A stretch of 21,402 nt of DNA. Source: a virus. Position 1 is the first letter of the stretch. Each line of letters opens with the position of its first letter. Shown piece by piece: positions 14,006 through 20,907 of this stretch. The position numbers and the translations under genes are program-made. Below the pieces are notes generated by a model that was not told the DNA's origin, did no database searches, and worked only from the letters and a program-made list of their open reading frames with translations. Location: IMG/VR virus record IMGVR_UViG_3300030419_004081, positions 1 to 21,402 of that record; one strand, written 5' to 3'.

Positions 14006-15157
14006 TTATCCTATCTCCGCACTTGCTTCATATTGAAATTCGTATGTTTCGTCAGCTGCTCCCGCATCAGTCATAGTAAAGTATCTACCTATACTTGTTT
14101 CAGATGTATTTCCTATTGAGGAAATTGTTTTATCAGCACCAGAGCTGTAGTTGTTTATTTCTCCAGAGGCGCCACCATCTGAAGTATAAAAAGTCATGGT
14201 TGGAGCGGCCCTTTTTCTAACGCTGAATCTACTATCAAGTATTTTAATTCTTGTTGTTGTTCCTTCGTTTAACAACTCAGCAAGGTGAGTGCCTTCATAA
14301 GTAGTCGATGTTCCAGGAACAACAGATAAGTTATAACTTTTTTCATAGTATCTTTGACATCTTTGTAATTGAACACTGTGAGGTAAATGTTCAAAGTCTG
14401 ATGCTGCATCTCCAACTTCTAATTGAACTCCTGTTATATATAAATTGTTACTCGTGCTGCTGTAAAAATTTACAAAGGTAATGTCTGAGTCTGCAAAATA
14501 AGCTGAGCTTGTCCATGTTGGAGTTCCGCTTTGACTACCTGTGTAGTTACTGCCCCAAGCAAGTCCCCAAAATATTTGAAAACCTCTTCCGTTATCATTA
14601 TTTATTGCACCACCACTTGCAGTTATAAGTGAGGTAGAACCCTCTGTGGGAGTCCAAGTAATTGTTTTTTTCTCCCAAGTGTTGGCACTTGATATGCTGT
14701 AACTTAACGGCAAATAATAAACAGTGTTATCATCTTTTTTTGCAGTGAGTGGAAAGTTACCCGTTAGGTTTGATTTTACCCAAAAAGAAAGAGTTAAAGT
14801 TTTAGCAGCGCTTGTGCCATATAAAAATCTACGACAGTCCTGAGCTTCAATATTATAAAAAAAATAAGACCTTTGCCCAGCCGCAATAGAGGTGTCTGCT
14901 GTTGTGCAATTTAATTCTAATGCTCTAGCTTGACCTGTAGTTGCTTGGTCTGCAACTGACAAATTATCAAGCTCAGAAGTTGCTGCTCCATCTGTGCCTT
15001 CTGAAAAACCAAAACGATCCACTGTTTGATAACCAGAACCTAATGTGGTAGCAGAAGTTGTTCTTTGAAAAATTTGCATGTCACCGTTAATAATTACATT
15101 TTTAGAACCTCCACCTACTCCCTCTACAAATGGTGCTTCTACTTTTGTCTGGCTCAT
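14006..15157 (-). CDS. Tail protein with glycan-binding-like jelly-roll domain (383 aa)
   Basis: The layout matches a family of phage tail proteins with a carbohydrate-binding-module-like fold. SKNVIINGDMQIFQRTTS (18-35) and GYQTVDRFGF open the domain; TLSFWVKSNLTG forms a central strand; YITGVQLEVGDAASDFEH (240-257) and CQRYYEKSYN (267-276) end it; a C-terminal beta-domain of about 110 residues follows. In this family the NLIINGxMQ...ITGVQLEVG...CQRYY frame recurs in proteins binding or decorating surface glycans. It lacks the MxYIG N-terminal domain of the 314- and 353-aa proteins, so it must attach differently. AAGGAT overlapping the upstream stop precedes ATG 15157. Glycan binding is an inference from family resemblance. 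Confidence 0.84.
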   Translation of the reverse strand: MSQTKVEAPFVEGVGGGSKNVIINGDMQIFQRTTSATTLGSGYQTVDRFGFSEGTDGAATSELDNLSVADQATTGQARALELNCTTADTSIAAGQRSYFFYNIEAQDCRRFLYGTSAAKTLTLSFWVKSNLTGNFPLTAKKDDNTVYYLPLSYSISSANTWEKKTITWTPTEGSTSLITASGGAINNDNGRGFQIFWGLAWGSNYTGSQSGTPTWTSSAYFADSDITFVNFYSSTSNNLYITGVQLEVGDAASDFEHLPHSVQLQRCQRYYEKSYNLSVVPGTSTTYEGTHLAELLNEGTTTRIKILDSRFSVRKRAAPTMTFYTSDGGASGEINNYSSGADKTISSIGNTSETSIGRYFTMTDAGAADETYEFQYEASAEIG

Positions 15158-15166
15158 ATTATATCC

Positions 15167-15418
15167 TTATATACCTTCGTTATCTTTAAATGTTTTCCAA
15201 GCTGCTTTTACATCGTCTGTCCACACAGTGTTACAAATGGCTTTTACATCCGCGTGTTCATTAGTTATATCAGCGTCTGGTGCTAAAACATGTCTGTGAT
15301 ATTTTCTAGAAAGCTCTACATCATCCTCTTTGACTATGGTGTCGGTTCTCACTTGAACGTGTTTGTAAGTTCCCACAACTTCTATTTTTGCTATTTCTGT
15401 TTCTTTTGTTAATGCCAT
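15167..15418 (-). CDS. MAITKE-family small protein, copy B (83 aa)
   Basis: Starts MALTKETEIAKIEVVGTYKHVQVR, the closest relative of copy C, then IVKEDDVELSRKYHRHVL, DADITNEHADVKA and VWTDDVKAAWK. It is the shortest copy: the middle segment between the RK strand and the acidic DADI segment is about 12 residues shorter than in copies A and C. A very strong AAAGGAGG at 15424-15431 precedes it, in a gap after the 353-aa fibre gene. As for its paralogues, the role is unknown; position suggests a partner of the 353-aa fibre just upstream or of the 383-aa protein just downstream. Confidence 0.78.
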   Translation of the reverse strand: MALTKETEIAKIEVVGTYKHVQVRTDTIVKEDDVELSRKYHRHVLAPDADITNEHADVKAICNTVWTDDVKAAWKTFKDNEGI

Positions 15419-15423
15419 TTTTT

Positions 15424-15431
15424 CCTCCTTT
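15424..15431 (-). promoter_or_regulatory. Strong ribosome-binding site, MAITKE copy B
   Basis: AAAGGAGG matches the 16S 3' end better than most sites in this operon and sits five bases before ATG 15418. Confidence 0.82.
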
Positions 15432-15435
15432 AATA

Positions 15436-16497
15436 TTATGCCACCCTATACGTGGCTGTAAAAATAAGTTGTCCGTTTCCTGTTAGTTCACCAACTGTCA
15501 TTGATGAAGTGCCTGTAGCAACATCAAACATTGTTAATTGAATTTGATTTGTGCCTGAATTAACATATCCACTTGCAGCATGACCAGCTGTGATACTCGC
15601 AGAGTCAAGATAACCGATTGTTATTGCTTGGTAGCCAACATTACCAGAGACCGCAACATAGGGTAATCCATCAACTAAAACTGAATCACTATCAGTTAAA
15701 CCTTCAGAAGAGCCAACTAAATATGCTTTCACAGTAACAATATTACCTATTCTGGTATAATTACCTGTTTGATAACTACTGTTCATAGAAAAGTGACCAG
15801 CAGAACTTCTAAAAGTTCCTGTCCATGTGCCTTCTTCGTAATCATCCAATAACTCTGATGCCATGCCACTAGCATCTGCATAAGTGCCTCCCGCTGCTGA
15901 TGCAAAACTTATGCCGTGTCCACTGGCAACACTTAAATCACCGTCTGATAGTGTCAGCCCATTATTAAGTGTGGCAGCACCTGCATCAGACATGTCGAGA
16001 GTGAGAGCTGTAACAGCAGAACCTCCATCGTTACCTTTGAATAATATATCTTTATCCTGAACACCTTGCGTAATAACTGCATCACTTGATGAATTAGTTA
16101 TATTTAAAATATCTGCGTCACCAACTTTAATATCTATCTGATCATCGGTGTCCGCGCTTATTGTTGTATCGGCATCTTCATCGAGAATCAGTTTGTCTGA
16201 TGCACCGTTGAGATCTAACTCAGAAGCACCACCGATGGGCAGTGGACCGCCCATGTGTATTGCATAGATTACATCACCATCAGCCACAGCTGTGCCAACG
16301 ATTGTTAGTGTTGTGCCTGATACAGTAAAGTTGGTTGTAGGTTTTTGTATAACGTTGTTGATGACAACGATTAGTGTGTCTTCGGAGAACGGCTCTTTGC
16401 TGAGTGTAAAAGTCGTGGCGCTACCATCGCCAGTAAAACTGTCGGTAGTAAAACCTTGAAAAGTATCAGCTGGTAAACCTTGTCCGATGTAACTCAT
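15436..16497 (-). CDS. Tail-fibre-like protein (353 aa) with shared repeat and DYEEG modules
   Basis: Modular. Residues 1-87 are the attachment-type domain (MSYIGQGLPADTF, VIQKPTTNFTVSG) shared with the 314-aa protein. Residues about 95-130 have LILDEDADTTISADTDDQID, also shared. Residues about 128-175 (NSSSDAVITQ, DKDILFKGNDGGS, LTLDMSDAGAAT) match the repeat unit of the 1058-aa fibre. DGDLSVASGHGISFAS and MASELLDDYEEGTW (212-225) match the start of the 184-aa protein. The distal ~130 residues are beta-rich and unique, so probably the receptor-contacting part. It follows copy A of the MAITKE family by three bases and is followed by copy B. Assigned as a tail fibre from domain order; function inferred. 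Confidence 0.83.
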   Translation of the reverse strand: MSYIGQGLPADTFQGFTTDSFTGDGSATTFTLSKEPFSEDTLIVVINNVIQKPTTNFTVSGTTLTIVGTAVADGDVIYAIHMGGPLPIGGASELDLNGASDKLILDEDADTTISADTDDQIDIKVGDADILNITNSSSDAVITQGVQDKDILFKGNDGGSAVTALTLDMSDAGAATLNNGLTLSDGDLSVASGHGISFASAAGGTYADASGMASELLDDYEEGTWTGTFRSSAGHFSMNSSYQTGNYTRIGNIVTVKAYLVGSSEGLTDSDSVLVDGLPYVAVSGNVGYQAITIGYLDSASITAGHAASGYVNSGTNQIQLTMFDVATGTSSMTVGELTGNGQLIFTATYRVA

Positions 16498-16500
16498 AAA

Positions 16501-16788
16501 TTACCCTAGTTTATTAGCTATTAAATGTGCTTTCCAAGCTGCTTTAACAGAATCAGTCCACACAAGATTTGCAATGCCTTTAACTTCATCCGACTCTGAT
16601 GATATATCAGTGTCAACTAAATTATCACTAGCATCTAGTTTGCCACAATTTAAAACATAACGATTAGTGTAAGATTTGCTTATTACAACATCGTCTTCTT
16701 TAATAGTTGTAAGTTCTCTAACTTGAATATGTTTAAAATCACTTACTATTTCTATTTTATCTTGTTTTACTTCTTTTGTTATTGCCAT
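16501..16788 (-). CDS. MAITKE-family small protein, copy A (95 aa)
   Basis: Starts MAITKEVKQDKIEIVSDFKHIQVR and contains TIKEDDVVISKSY, LDASDNLVDTDISSESDEV and VWTDSVKAAWKAHL. It is the most diverged of three paralogues but keeps the same order: N-terminal strand pair, KED turn, acidic DTDIS segment, VWTD-x-VK helix. AAAGGAGG at 16794-16801 precedes ATG 16788 by five bases. It lies between the 184-aa and 353-aa fibre-like genes and ends three bases before the latter. Family function unknown to me; an assembly or adaptor partner of a fibre is suggested by the repeated pairing. Confidence 0.78.
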   Translation of the reverse strand: MAITKEVKQDKIEIVSDFKHIQVRELTTIKEDDVVISKSYTNRYVLNCGKLDASDNLVDTDISSESDEVKGIANLVWTDSVKAAWKAHLIANKLG

Positions 16789-16793
16789 TGTTT

Positions 16794-16801
16794 CCTCCTT
16801 T
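16794..16801 (-). promoter_or_regulatory. Strong ribosome-binding site, MAITKE copy A
   Basis: AAAGGAGG begins one base after the TAA of the 184-aa gene and is five bases from ATG 16788, repeating the arrangement at copies B and C. Confidence 0.82.
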
Positions 16802-16802
16802 A

Positions 16803-17357
16803 TTATGCTATGTATGATCCCTGTATATATAATTGACCTGAGCTGCTTGGTTGACCAATTCCACCTCCAGCGTTATCTTTAGATGCTTGCATACCAGCTG
16901 TTGAGGCACCTTCACTTGTTAAAAAATATGGTGCGGTAGCATCGTTGGTAAAATCAACATTGTATGTCCCTACGCCTATAATGCACCTGCCTTGTTGGTC
17001 TGTCAAATTTCCCACCGTAAAAGGCAAAGTCATCGTTAAACCTCCAGATCCCCAACTTCCTGAAAAACTGCTAATAACTATAACGCCTTGAATAGAAACT
17101 CTTCTACCAACTTTTGTGTAAGCTAGTGTGTCATAAGATGAATTTAAAGCTATGCTTGTCACATCCCCAGCACTATCTGTTAAAGTTGGTGTATACGAAC
17201 CCTCTTCATAATCGTCAAATAATTCAGATGCCATGGTGGTTCCATCTGAAGTAGATGCAAAACTTATACCATGCCCATCAGCCAGTGTTATGTCACCATC
17301 GGCAACATTTAAGCCTGAATTTAAAACTATACCATTAGTTGGAATCGTAGCTGCCAT
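16803..17357 (-). CDS. Short fibre-tip-like protein (184 aa) with DYEEG module
   Basis: The start at 17357 (MAATIPTNGIVL) is preferred over an in-frame ATG at 17390: it is one base after the upstream stop and has GGAGA at 17367-17371. The N-terminus (GLNVADGDITLADGHGISFAS, then MASELFDDYEEG at 42-53) matches the middle of the 353-aa protein. It has no attachment domain of the MxYIG type. The remaining ~130 residues are beta-rich (YTKVGRRVSIQGVIVI, GGLTMTLPF). It may be a fibre tip that docks on the large 1058-aa fibre, or a remnant of a longer fibre now encoded separately. No frameshift remnant joining it to its neighbours is visible. Confidence 0.78.
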   Translation of the reverse strand: MAATIPTNGIVLNSGLNVADGDITLADGHGISFASTSDGTTMASELFDDYEEGSYTPTLTDSAGDVTSIALNSSYDTLAYTKVGRRVSIQGVIVISSFSGSWGSGGLTMTLPFTVGNLTDQQGRCIIGVGTYNVDFTNDATAPYFLTSEGASTAGMQASKDNAGGGIGQPSSSGQLYIQGSYIA

Positions 17358-17358
17358 C

Positions 17359-17718
17359 TTACGTAATCTCCATAAAAGACAACGCCGCATCTATTGATGA
17401 TGCTGTGTCTGATGTAATCTTTAATACATCTCCTGCTTCCATAACCACTTTACTGCCTGAAAGTATCTCCAAAGAACCTCCCGCAGGTATTGGTGCATTT
17501 GTTACTAATTCAACGTTGTCGTTGTTAAAATCACTGCCTGCACCATCATCATGATCTGTGTTACTTTCTAAAGTAACAGTTGCATTGATCGCTGAACCTG
17601 TCACGTTTCCTAGAATTAAACCAAGTATAATCGTAGTTGTGCTTGACCCTACGGTGTATAAAGTTACAGCACTGGTGCCTACCGCGTCCGCTGTATGTAA
17701 TCTAAAAGTATTAGCCAT
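17359..17718 (-). CDS. Conserved marine-phage beta-sandwich-like virion protein (119 aa)
   Basis: Begins MANTFRLHTADAVGTSAVTL, then TTTIILGLILGNVTGSAINATVTLE, PIPAGGSLEIL, MEAGDVLKITSD and a terminal strand AALSFMEIT. This is a frequent small family in marine tailed phages, usually annotated as hypothetical. The beta-strand pattern and last 40 residues resemble each half of the 223-aa protein at 9133-9804. AAGGAGA, merged with the stop of the 1058-aa gene, lies six bases before the ATG. It may be a virion decoration or fibre-base protein; being translated between the large fibre and the fibre-tip gene hints at tail assembly, which is inference. Confidence 0.8.
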   Translation of the reverse strand: MANTFRLHTADAVGTSAVTLYTVGSSTTTIILGLILGNVTGSAINATVTLESNTDHDDGAGSDFNNDNVELVTNAPIPAGGSLEILSGSKVVMEAGDVLKITSDTASSIDAALSFMEIT

Positions 17719-17724
17719 TTATCT

Positions 17725-17731
17725 CTCCTTA
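17725..17731 (-). promoter_or_regulatory. Ribosome-binding site fused to stop codon (TAAGGAG)
   Basis: The TAA of the 1058-aa gene (17729-17731) starts TAAGGAG, six bases from ATG 17718. Same arrangement as at 6049-6055. Confidence 0.85.
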
Positions 17732-20700
17732 TCCTAGTGCAATAGCCAAAGCTGTTACGTCGCTTGAAGCTGCAAACTGCTCGCTAAGCACGCTGACGTC
17801 CATTCTTTTAATGGTTCCGCCATCACTTATTAATAACTCATCTGTCGTCGCAAGTCCAGATGTTAGAGCCGTTTGCCCTGATATTATGTTGTCATTCAAC
17901 ATTCCTGATTCTATGGCATCATTAGCGATTGTAAGCGCTCCAGCATCGCTTGCCGTAGCATCGCCTGACATGGCAGAATATATATATTTTTTGACTCTAG
18001 TTAAATCCGATCTTCTGTTTGTGCCGCCACCACCATCATCCACAATAATTTCATCAGCATCTACTAGATCAGCTCCAATATCTGTGCCGCCATCAATATC
18101 TAAATCATCTATCGCAATGCTACCATCAGGAAACACAGGTGCCTGTGTGAAAGTGACAACACCATTTGATGCGATAGCAATAGCGTCAGCGTCAGAAGCA
18201 GAACCAATTTGTCCTCCATCTGCGATTCTTATGTCATGGTTCAATACCAGTGTTCCAGCGTCTGACATGTCAAATGTAGCAGCTGTGATTGCAGAGCCAC
18301 CATCATCACCTTTGATAATTAAATCTTTGTCTTGTGTGCTGACCGTTAAGACGGCATCAGTTGAACTGTTGCTAATATCAAGAACAGATGTACCACCATC
18401 CTTAAATGTTATATTTGCTCCATCTGCATCAAGTATAATATCACCTGCAACATCAACAGTTAGATCACCTGACGATAAATCAATCTCCGTGCCATCAATT
18501 GTAATGTTATCAACAGTAACACCACCATCTGCATCAAGAGATGTAGCACTGATTGCGCCAAAAGCAACATCGCCAGCACTGCCACTAAATACTTCAGAGG
18601 AGTTACTGGCATCTGCAATAAATGTAAATTTGCTTGCACTATCATCGTAACCAAAGAAACCAACCTTGGCCGCTGAACCATTGTGATATCTAAACTCAAT
18701 ACCTCTGTCTTTGTTATCATCAGATCCAGGAGCTGTATCGCCACCCAGTGTAAAGATAGGATCATCAATAGTAACAGTCGTGCTGTTGACCGTTGTCGTT
18801 GTACCATTGACTGTAAGATCACCACCAACGACCACTGCGCCATTGAATGTTGCCTTACCAGCGAGAGCCATATCAATATCAAGAGCTGTAATGGCAGACG
18901 ATCCGTCTGTTCCTTTGATTGCAAAGTTTTTATCAGCAACACTTACTGTGAATTCAACGTCACTAGAATTGTTTGCAATATCTAAAATAGATGTGCCGCC
19001 ATCTTTAAATATTATGTTAGCACCGTCGGCATCAAGTATAATGTCAGCGCCTGCGTCCAATGTAATGTCACTAGAGTTATCTATCTCTGCAATGACCGGA
19101 GTTGTTAATGTTTTATTTGTGAGTGTGTCTGTAGTTGCTCTACCAACAAGGGTGTCGGCTGATGCAGGAAGAACAACTGTTACGTTTCCAGAATAAGCAG
19201 AGTGTGGTGCCGCTTGTAATTGTGTGTAGTGGGCGTTAGATGACTCACAATAAAATCTAATATAAGACTCAGCACCACTGTTTTTAATAGAGATGGCACC
19301 AGACTGCATATCGATACCATTGGAACCGTCTACTCGAACGACACCTGTGCCGTTAGGTGTTAGTGTAATATTACCGTTTGATACGGAGACAATGTCCTCA
19401 CCGTTTACATCCAGTGATCCGCCAAGTTGTGGAGTTGTGTCCTCAACAACATTTGATATTGCTGCACCAGATACGGCAAGACCAGATACAATTGTGCTTC
19501 TTGTAATTTTTTTAAGTCCGCCACCTGATGTGTCAACAGCTAAGAATACATCATCGTTTGCAACTGTTGATATTTCAGATAGACCACCAACAGCAATAGA
19601 GTTAAAGTTTGTGCCATCTGCTATAAGTAAATTACCGGCTGTGTTTGTTCCCATGGTAATATCATCACCTGATACTGTTAGATCACCAGTCACTACAACA
19701 TCGCCGCTAAACGTGGCTTTACCAGCCAGCGCCATATCGATGTCTAAAGCTGTTATGGCTGAAGAACCATCTGTTCCCTTAATCGCAAAGTTTTTATCTG
19801 CTGTGCTGACAGTAAGTTCGACGTCAGTAGAACTGTTCGCTATGTCAAGTATCGATGTGCCGCCGTCTTTAAAGGTAACGTTACCGCCATCTGCATCTAA
19901 AATAATGTCTCCAGCCACATCAACAGTTAGATCGCCAGAAGACAAATCAATCTCTGTGCCGTCAATTGTAATATTGTCAACAACCACACCGGCGTTTGCT
20001 GTAACAACACCTGAAACACCAAGAGTGCTTGCCATATCAACAGCGCCATCAATATCGACTACATCTAAATTAGCTGTGCCATCAACATCCACATCACCTG
20101 AAATATCAAGCTCAGTTGCAACTATTTTATCGTTAAATGTTGCAGCTCCTGCAGCTGACATGTCTAAAGTTAAAGCAGTTATTGTTGATCCGCCATCGTT
20201 ACCTTTAACAATAAAATCTTTGTCAGATACTTTTGTTTCCAAAATAACATCACTTGATGAGTTGTGTATACGCATCATCTCTGTGCCATCATCTTCATAG
20301 ACAACACCACTACCAGCTGTGCCAGCGTCAAGTGTAATACCACCAGCAGATTCTAAATTTATTGAGTCAACAGCTGTGCCATCAGAAACTAAATCTAAAT
20401 CTCCATCAGCATTTGAATGTATAAATGTTCCTGTATCATTAAATGTTAGTTTGTTTGTAGAGTTTAGTGTAAGCCCTGTACCATCTGTGTGTGTTAAAGT
20501 GGTGTCAGAGTCTGCACCAAACTTTAATACTGCAGAGTCTGATCCAAGTATAAGATCGTCTGGGAGTGTGACATCAGCGTTGTTATCTTCAAACACAGCT
20601 TTGCTTGCTGGCTGTGTACAAAATACATCCTTTGTGCCTGCACTAAAACTTACTGCGCTGTTGCTGTTAGAGCTTGATAAAATAGTTGTTCTTGAAAGTG

Positions 20701-20905
20701 TGTCTGTTGATGCATCAGTGACTGTGCCAATACCTATTTCAAACTCTGCTGCTGTTCTGTGAACGATTGCGTAATAAGTTACGTTACCATCACCAATACC
20801 AGATACAAAAGTTCTAAAACCAGATACAGCACCAGCTAAATCAAGGGTGCCTGTCCCTGTGGTTGTCGTTGTTTCTCTTACTCTGTCCGCTACTGCAAAT
20901 GCCAT
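17729..20905 (-). CDS. Large repetitive tail fibre (1058 aa)
   Basis: Residues 1-106 are a well-recognised marine phage fibre N-terminal domain (VADRVRETTTTTGTGTLDLAGAV, IGDGNVTYY, GIGTVTDASTDTLSRTT, GTKDVF), thought to anchor the fibre to the tail. Most of residues 107-900 is Asp/Gly/Ser/Thr-rich beta-strand repeat, with four related units at about 202-258, 306-399, 611-688 and 794-888 (key residues: DIILDADG, FKDGGTS, ADKNFAIKG or DKD-x-x-x-KG, GS-x-ITA, DM). Between them, LTNKTLTTPVI near 580-590 is another common fibre motif. From about 930 the C-terminal part (LDIDGGTDIGADL, VKKYIYSAMSGDATASDAG) is a family-typical end region. No cysteine-rich or catalytic part is seen. Probably a trimeric adsorption fibre. 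It starts two bases after the adaptor gene stop, with only a weak ribosome-binding site. Confidence 0.88.
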   Translation of the reverse strand: MAFAVADRVRETTTTTGTGTLDLAGAVSGFRTFVSGIGDGNVTYYAIVHRTAAEFEIGIGTVTDASTDTLSRTTILSSSNSNSAVSFSAGTKDVFCTQPASKAVFEDNNADVTLPDDLILGSDSAVLKFGADSDTTLTHTDGTGLTLNSTNKLTFNDTGTFIHSNADGDLDLVSDGTAVDSINLESAGGITLDAGTAGSGVVYEDDGTEMMRIHNSSSDVILETKVSDKDFIVKGNDGGSTITALTLDMSAAGAATFNDKIVATELDISGDVDVDGTANLDVVDIDGAVDMASTLGVSGVVTANAGVVVDNITIDGTEIDLSSGDLTVDVAGDIILDADGGNVTFKDGGTSILDIANSSTDVELTVSTADKNFAIKGTDGSSAITALDIDMALAGKATFSGDVVVTGDLTVSGDDITMGTNTAGNLLIADGTNFNSIAVGGLSEISTVANDDVFLAVDTSGGGLKKITRSTIVSGLAVSGAAISNVVEDTTPQLGGSLDVNGEDIVSVSNGNITLTPNGTGVVRVDGSNGIDMQSGAISIKNSGAESYIRFYCESSNAHYTQLQAAPHSAYSGNVTVVLPASADTLVGRATTDTLTNKTLTTPVIAEIDNSSDITLDAGADIILDADGANIIFKDGGTSILDIANNSSDVEFTVSVADKNFAIKGTDGSSAITALDIDMALAGKATFNGAVVVGGDLTVNGTTTTVNSTTVTIDDPIFTLGGDTAPGSDDNKDRGIEFRYHNGSAAKVGFFGYDDSASKFTFIADASNSSEVFSGSAGDVAFGAISATSLDADGGVTVDNITIDGTEIDLSSGDLTVDVAGDIILDADGANITFKDGGTSVLDISNSSTDAVLTVSTQDKDLIIKGDDGGSAITAATFDMSDAGTLVLNHDIRIADGGQIGSASDADAIAIASNGVVTFTQAPVFPDGSIAIDDLDIDGGTDIGADLVDADEIIVDDGGGGTNRRSDLTRVKKYIYSAMSGDATASDAGALTIANDAIESGMLNDNIISGQTALTSGLATTDELLISDGGTIKRMDVSVLSEQFAASSDVTALAIALG
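18240..18525 (-). repeat. Fibre repeat unit R4
   Basis: Encodes about residues 794-888 of the 1058-aa fibre. It starts with the VDNITIDGTEIDLSSGDLTV block that is protein-identical to that of R2, and ends with a diverged DKDLIIKGDDGGSAIT segment. Limits are approximate. Confidence 0.8.
18842..19075 (-). repeat. Fibre repeat unit R3
   Basis: Encodes about residues 611-688. It lacks the VDNITIDG lead block but shares DIILDADGANI, FKDGGTSILDIAN and the ADKNFAIKGTDGSSAIT block with R2. Limits are approximate. Confidence 0.8.
19708..19990 (-). repeat. Fibre repeat unit R2
   Basis: Encodes about residues 306-399 and is the most complete copy: lead block, DIILDADGGNV, FKDGGTSILDIAN, DKNFAIKG and ALAGKATF. 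Limits are approximate. Confidence 0.82.
20131..20300 (-). repeat. Fibre repeat unit R1 (partial, diverged)
   Basis: Encodes about residues 202-258. It has NSSSDVILET, DKDFIVKGNDGGS and LTLDMSAAGAATFN, closer to the copy in the 353-aa fibre (about 15975-16110) than to R2 or R3. Confidence 0.72.
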
Positions 20906-20907
20906 AA

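Noticed and set aside
12886-17357. Diversity-generating retroelement acting on the fibre tips
   Set aside because: No reverse transcriptase, template repeat or Asn/AAC-biased variable repeat pair was seen in the window; the copies differ by ordinary divergence. A reverse transcriptase outside the window cannot be excluded.
17358-17390. Longer N-terminus (MRRCLLWRLRK) for the 184-aa protein
   Set aside because: It would overlap the 119-aa gene by 30 bases; ATG 17357 has GGAGA at good spacing.
17811-20762. Several long + strand open frames (up to 335 codons) opposite the 1058-aa fibre
   Set aside because: They lie antisense to a well-recognised fibre, have low-complexity Ser/Pro/Ala/Val translations, and mirror the repeat structure. 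Lack of stops follows from the Asp/Gly/Thr-rich codon pattern of the other strand.
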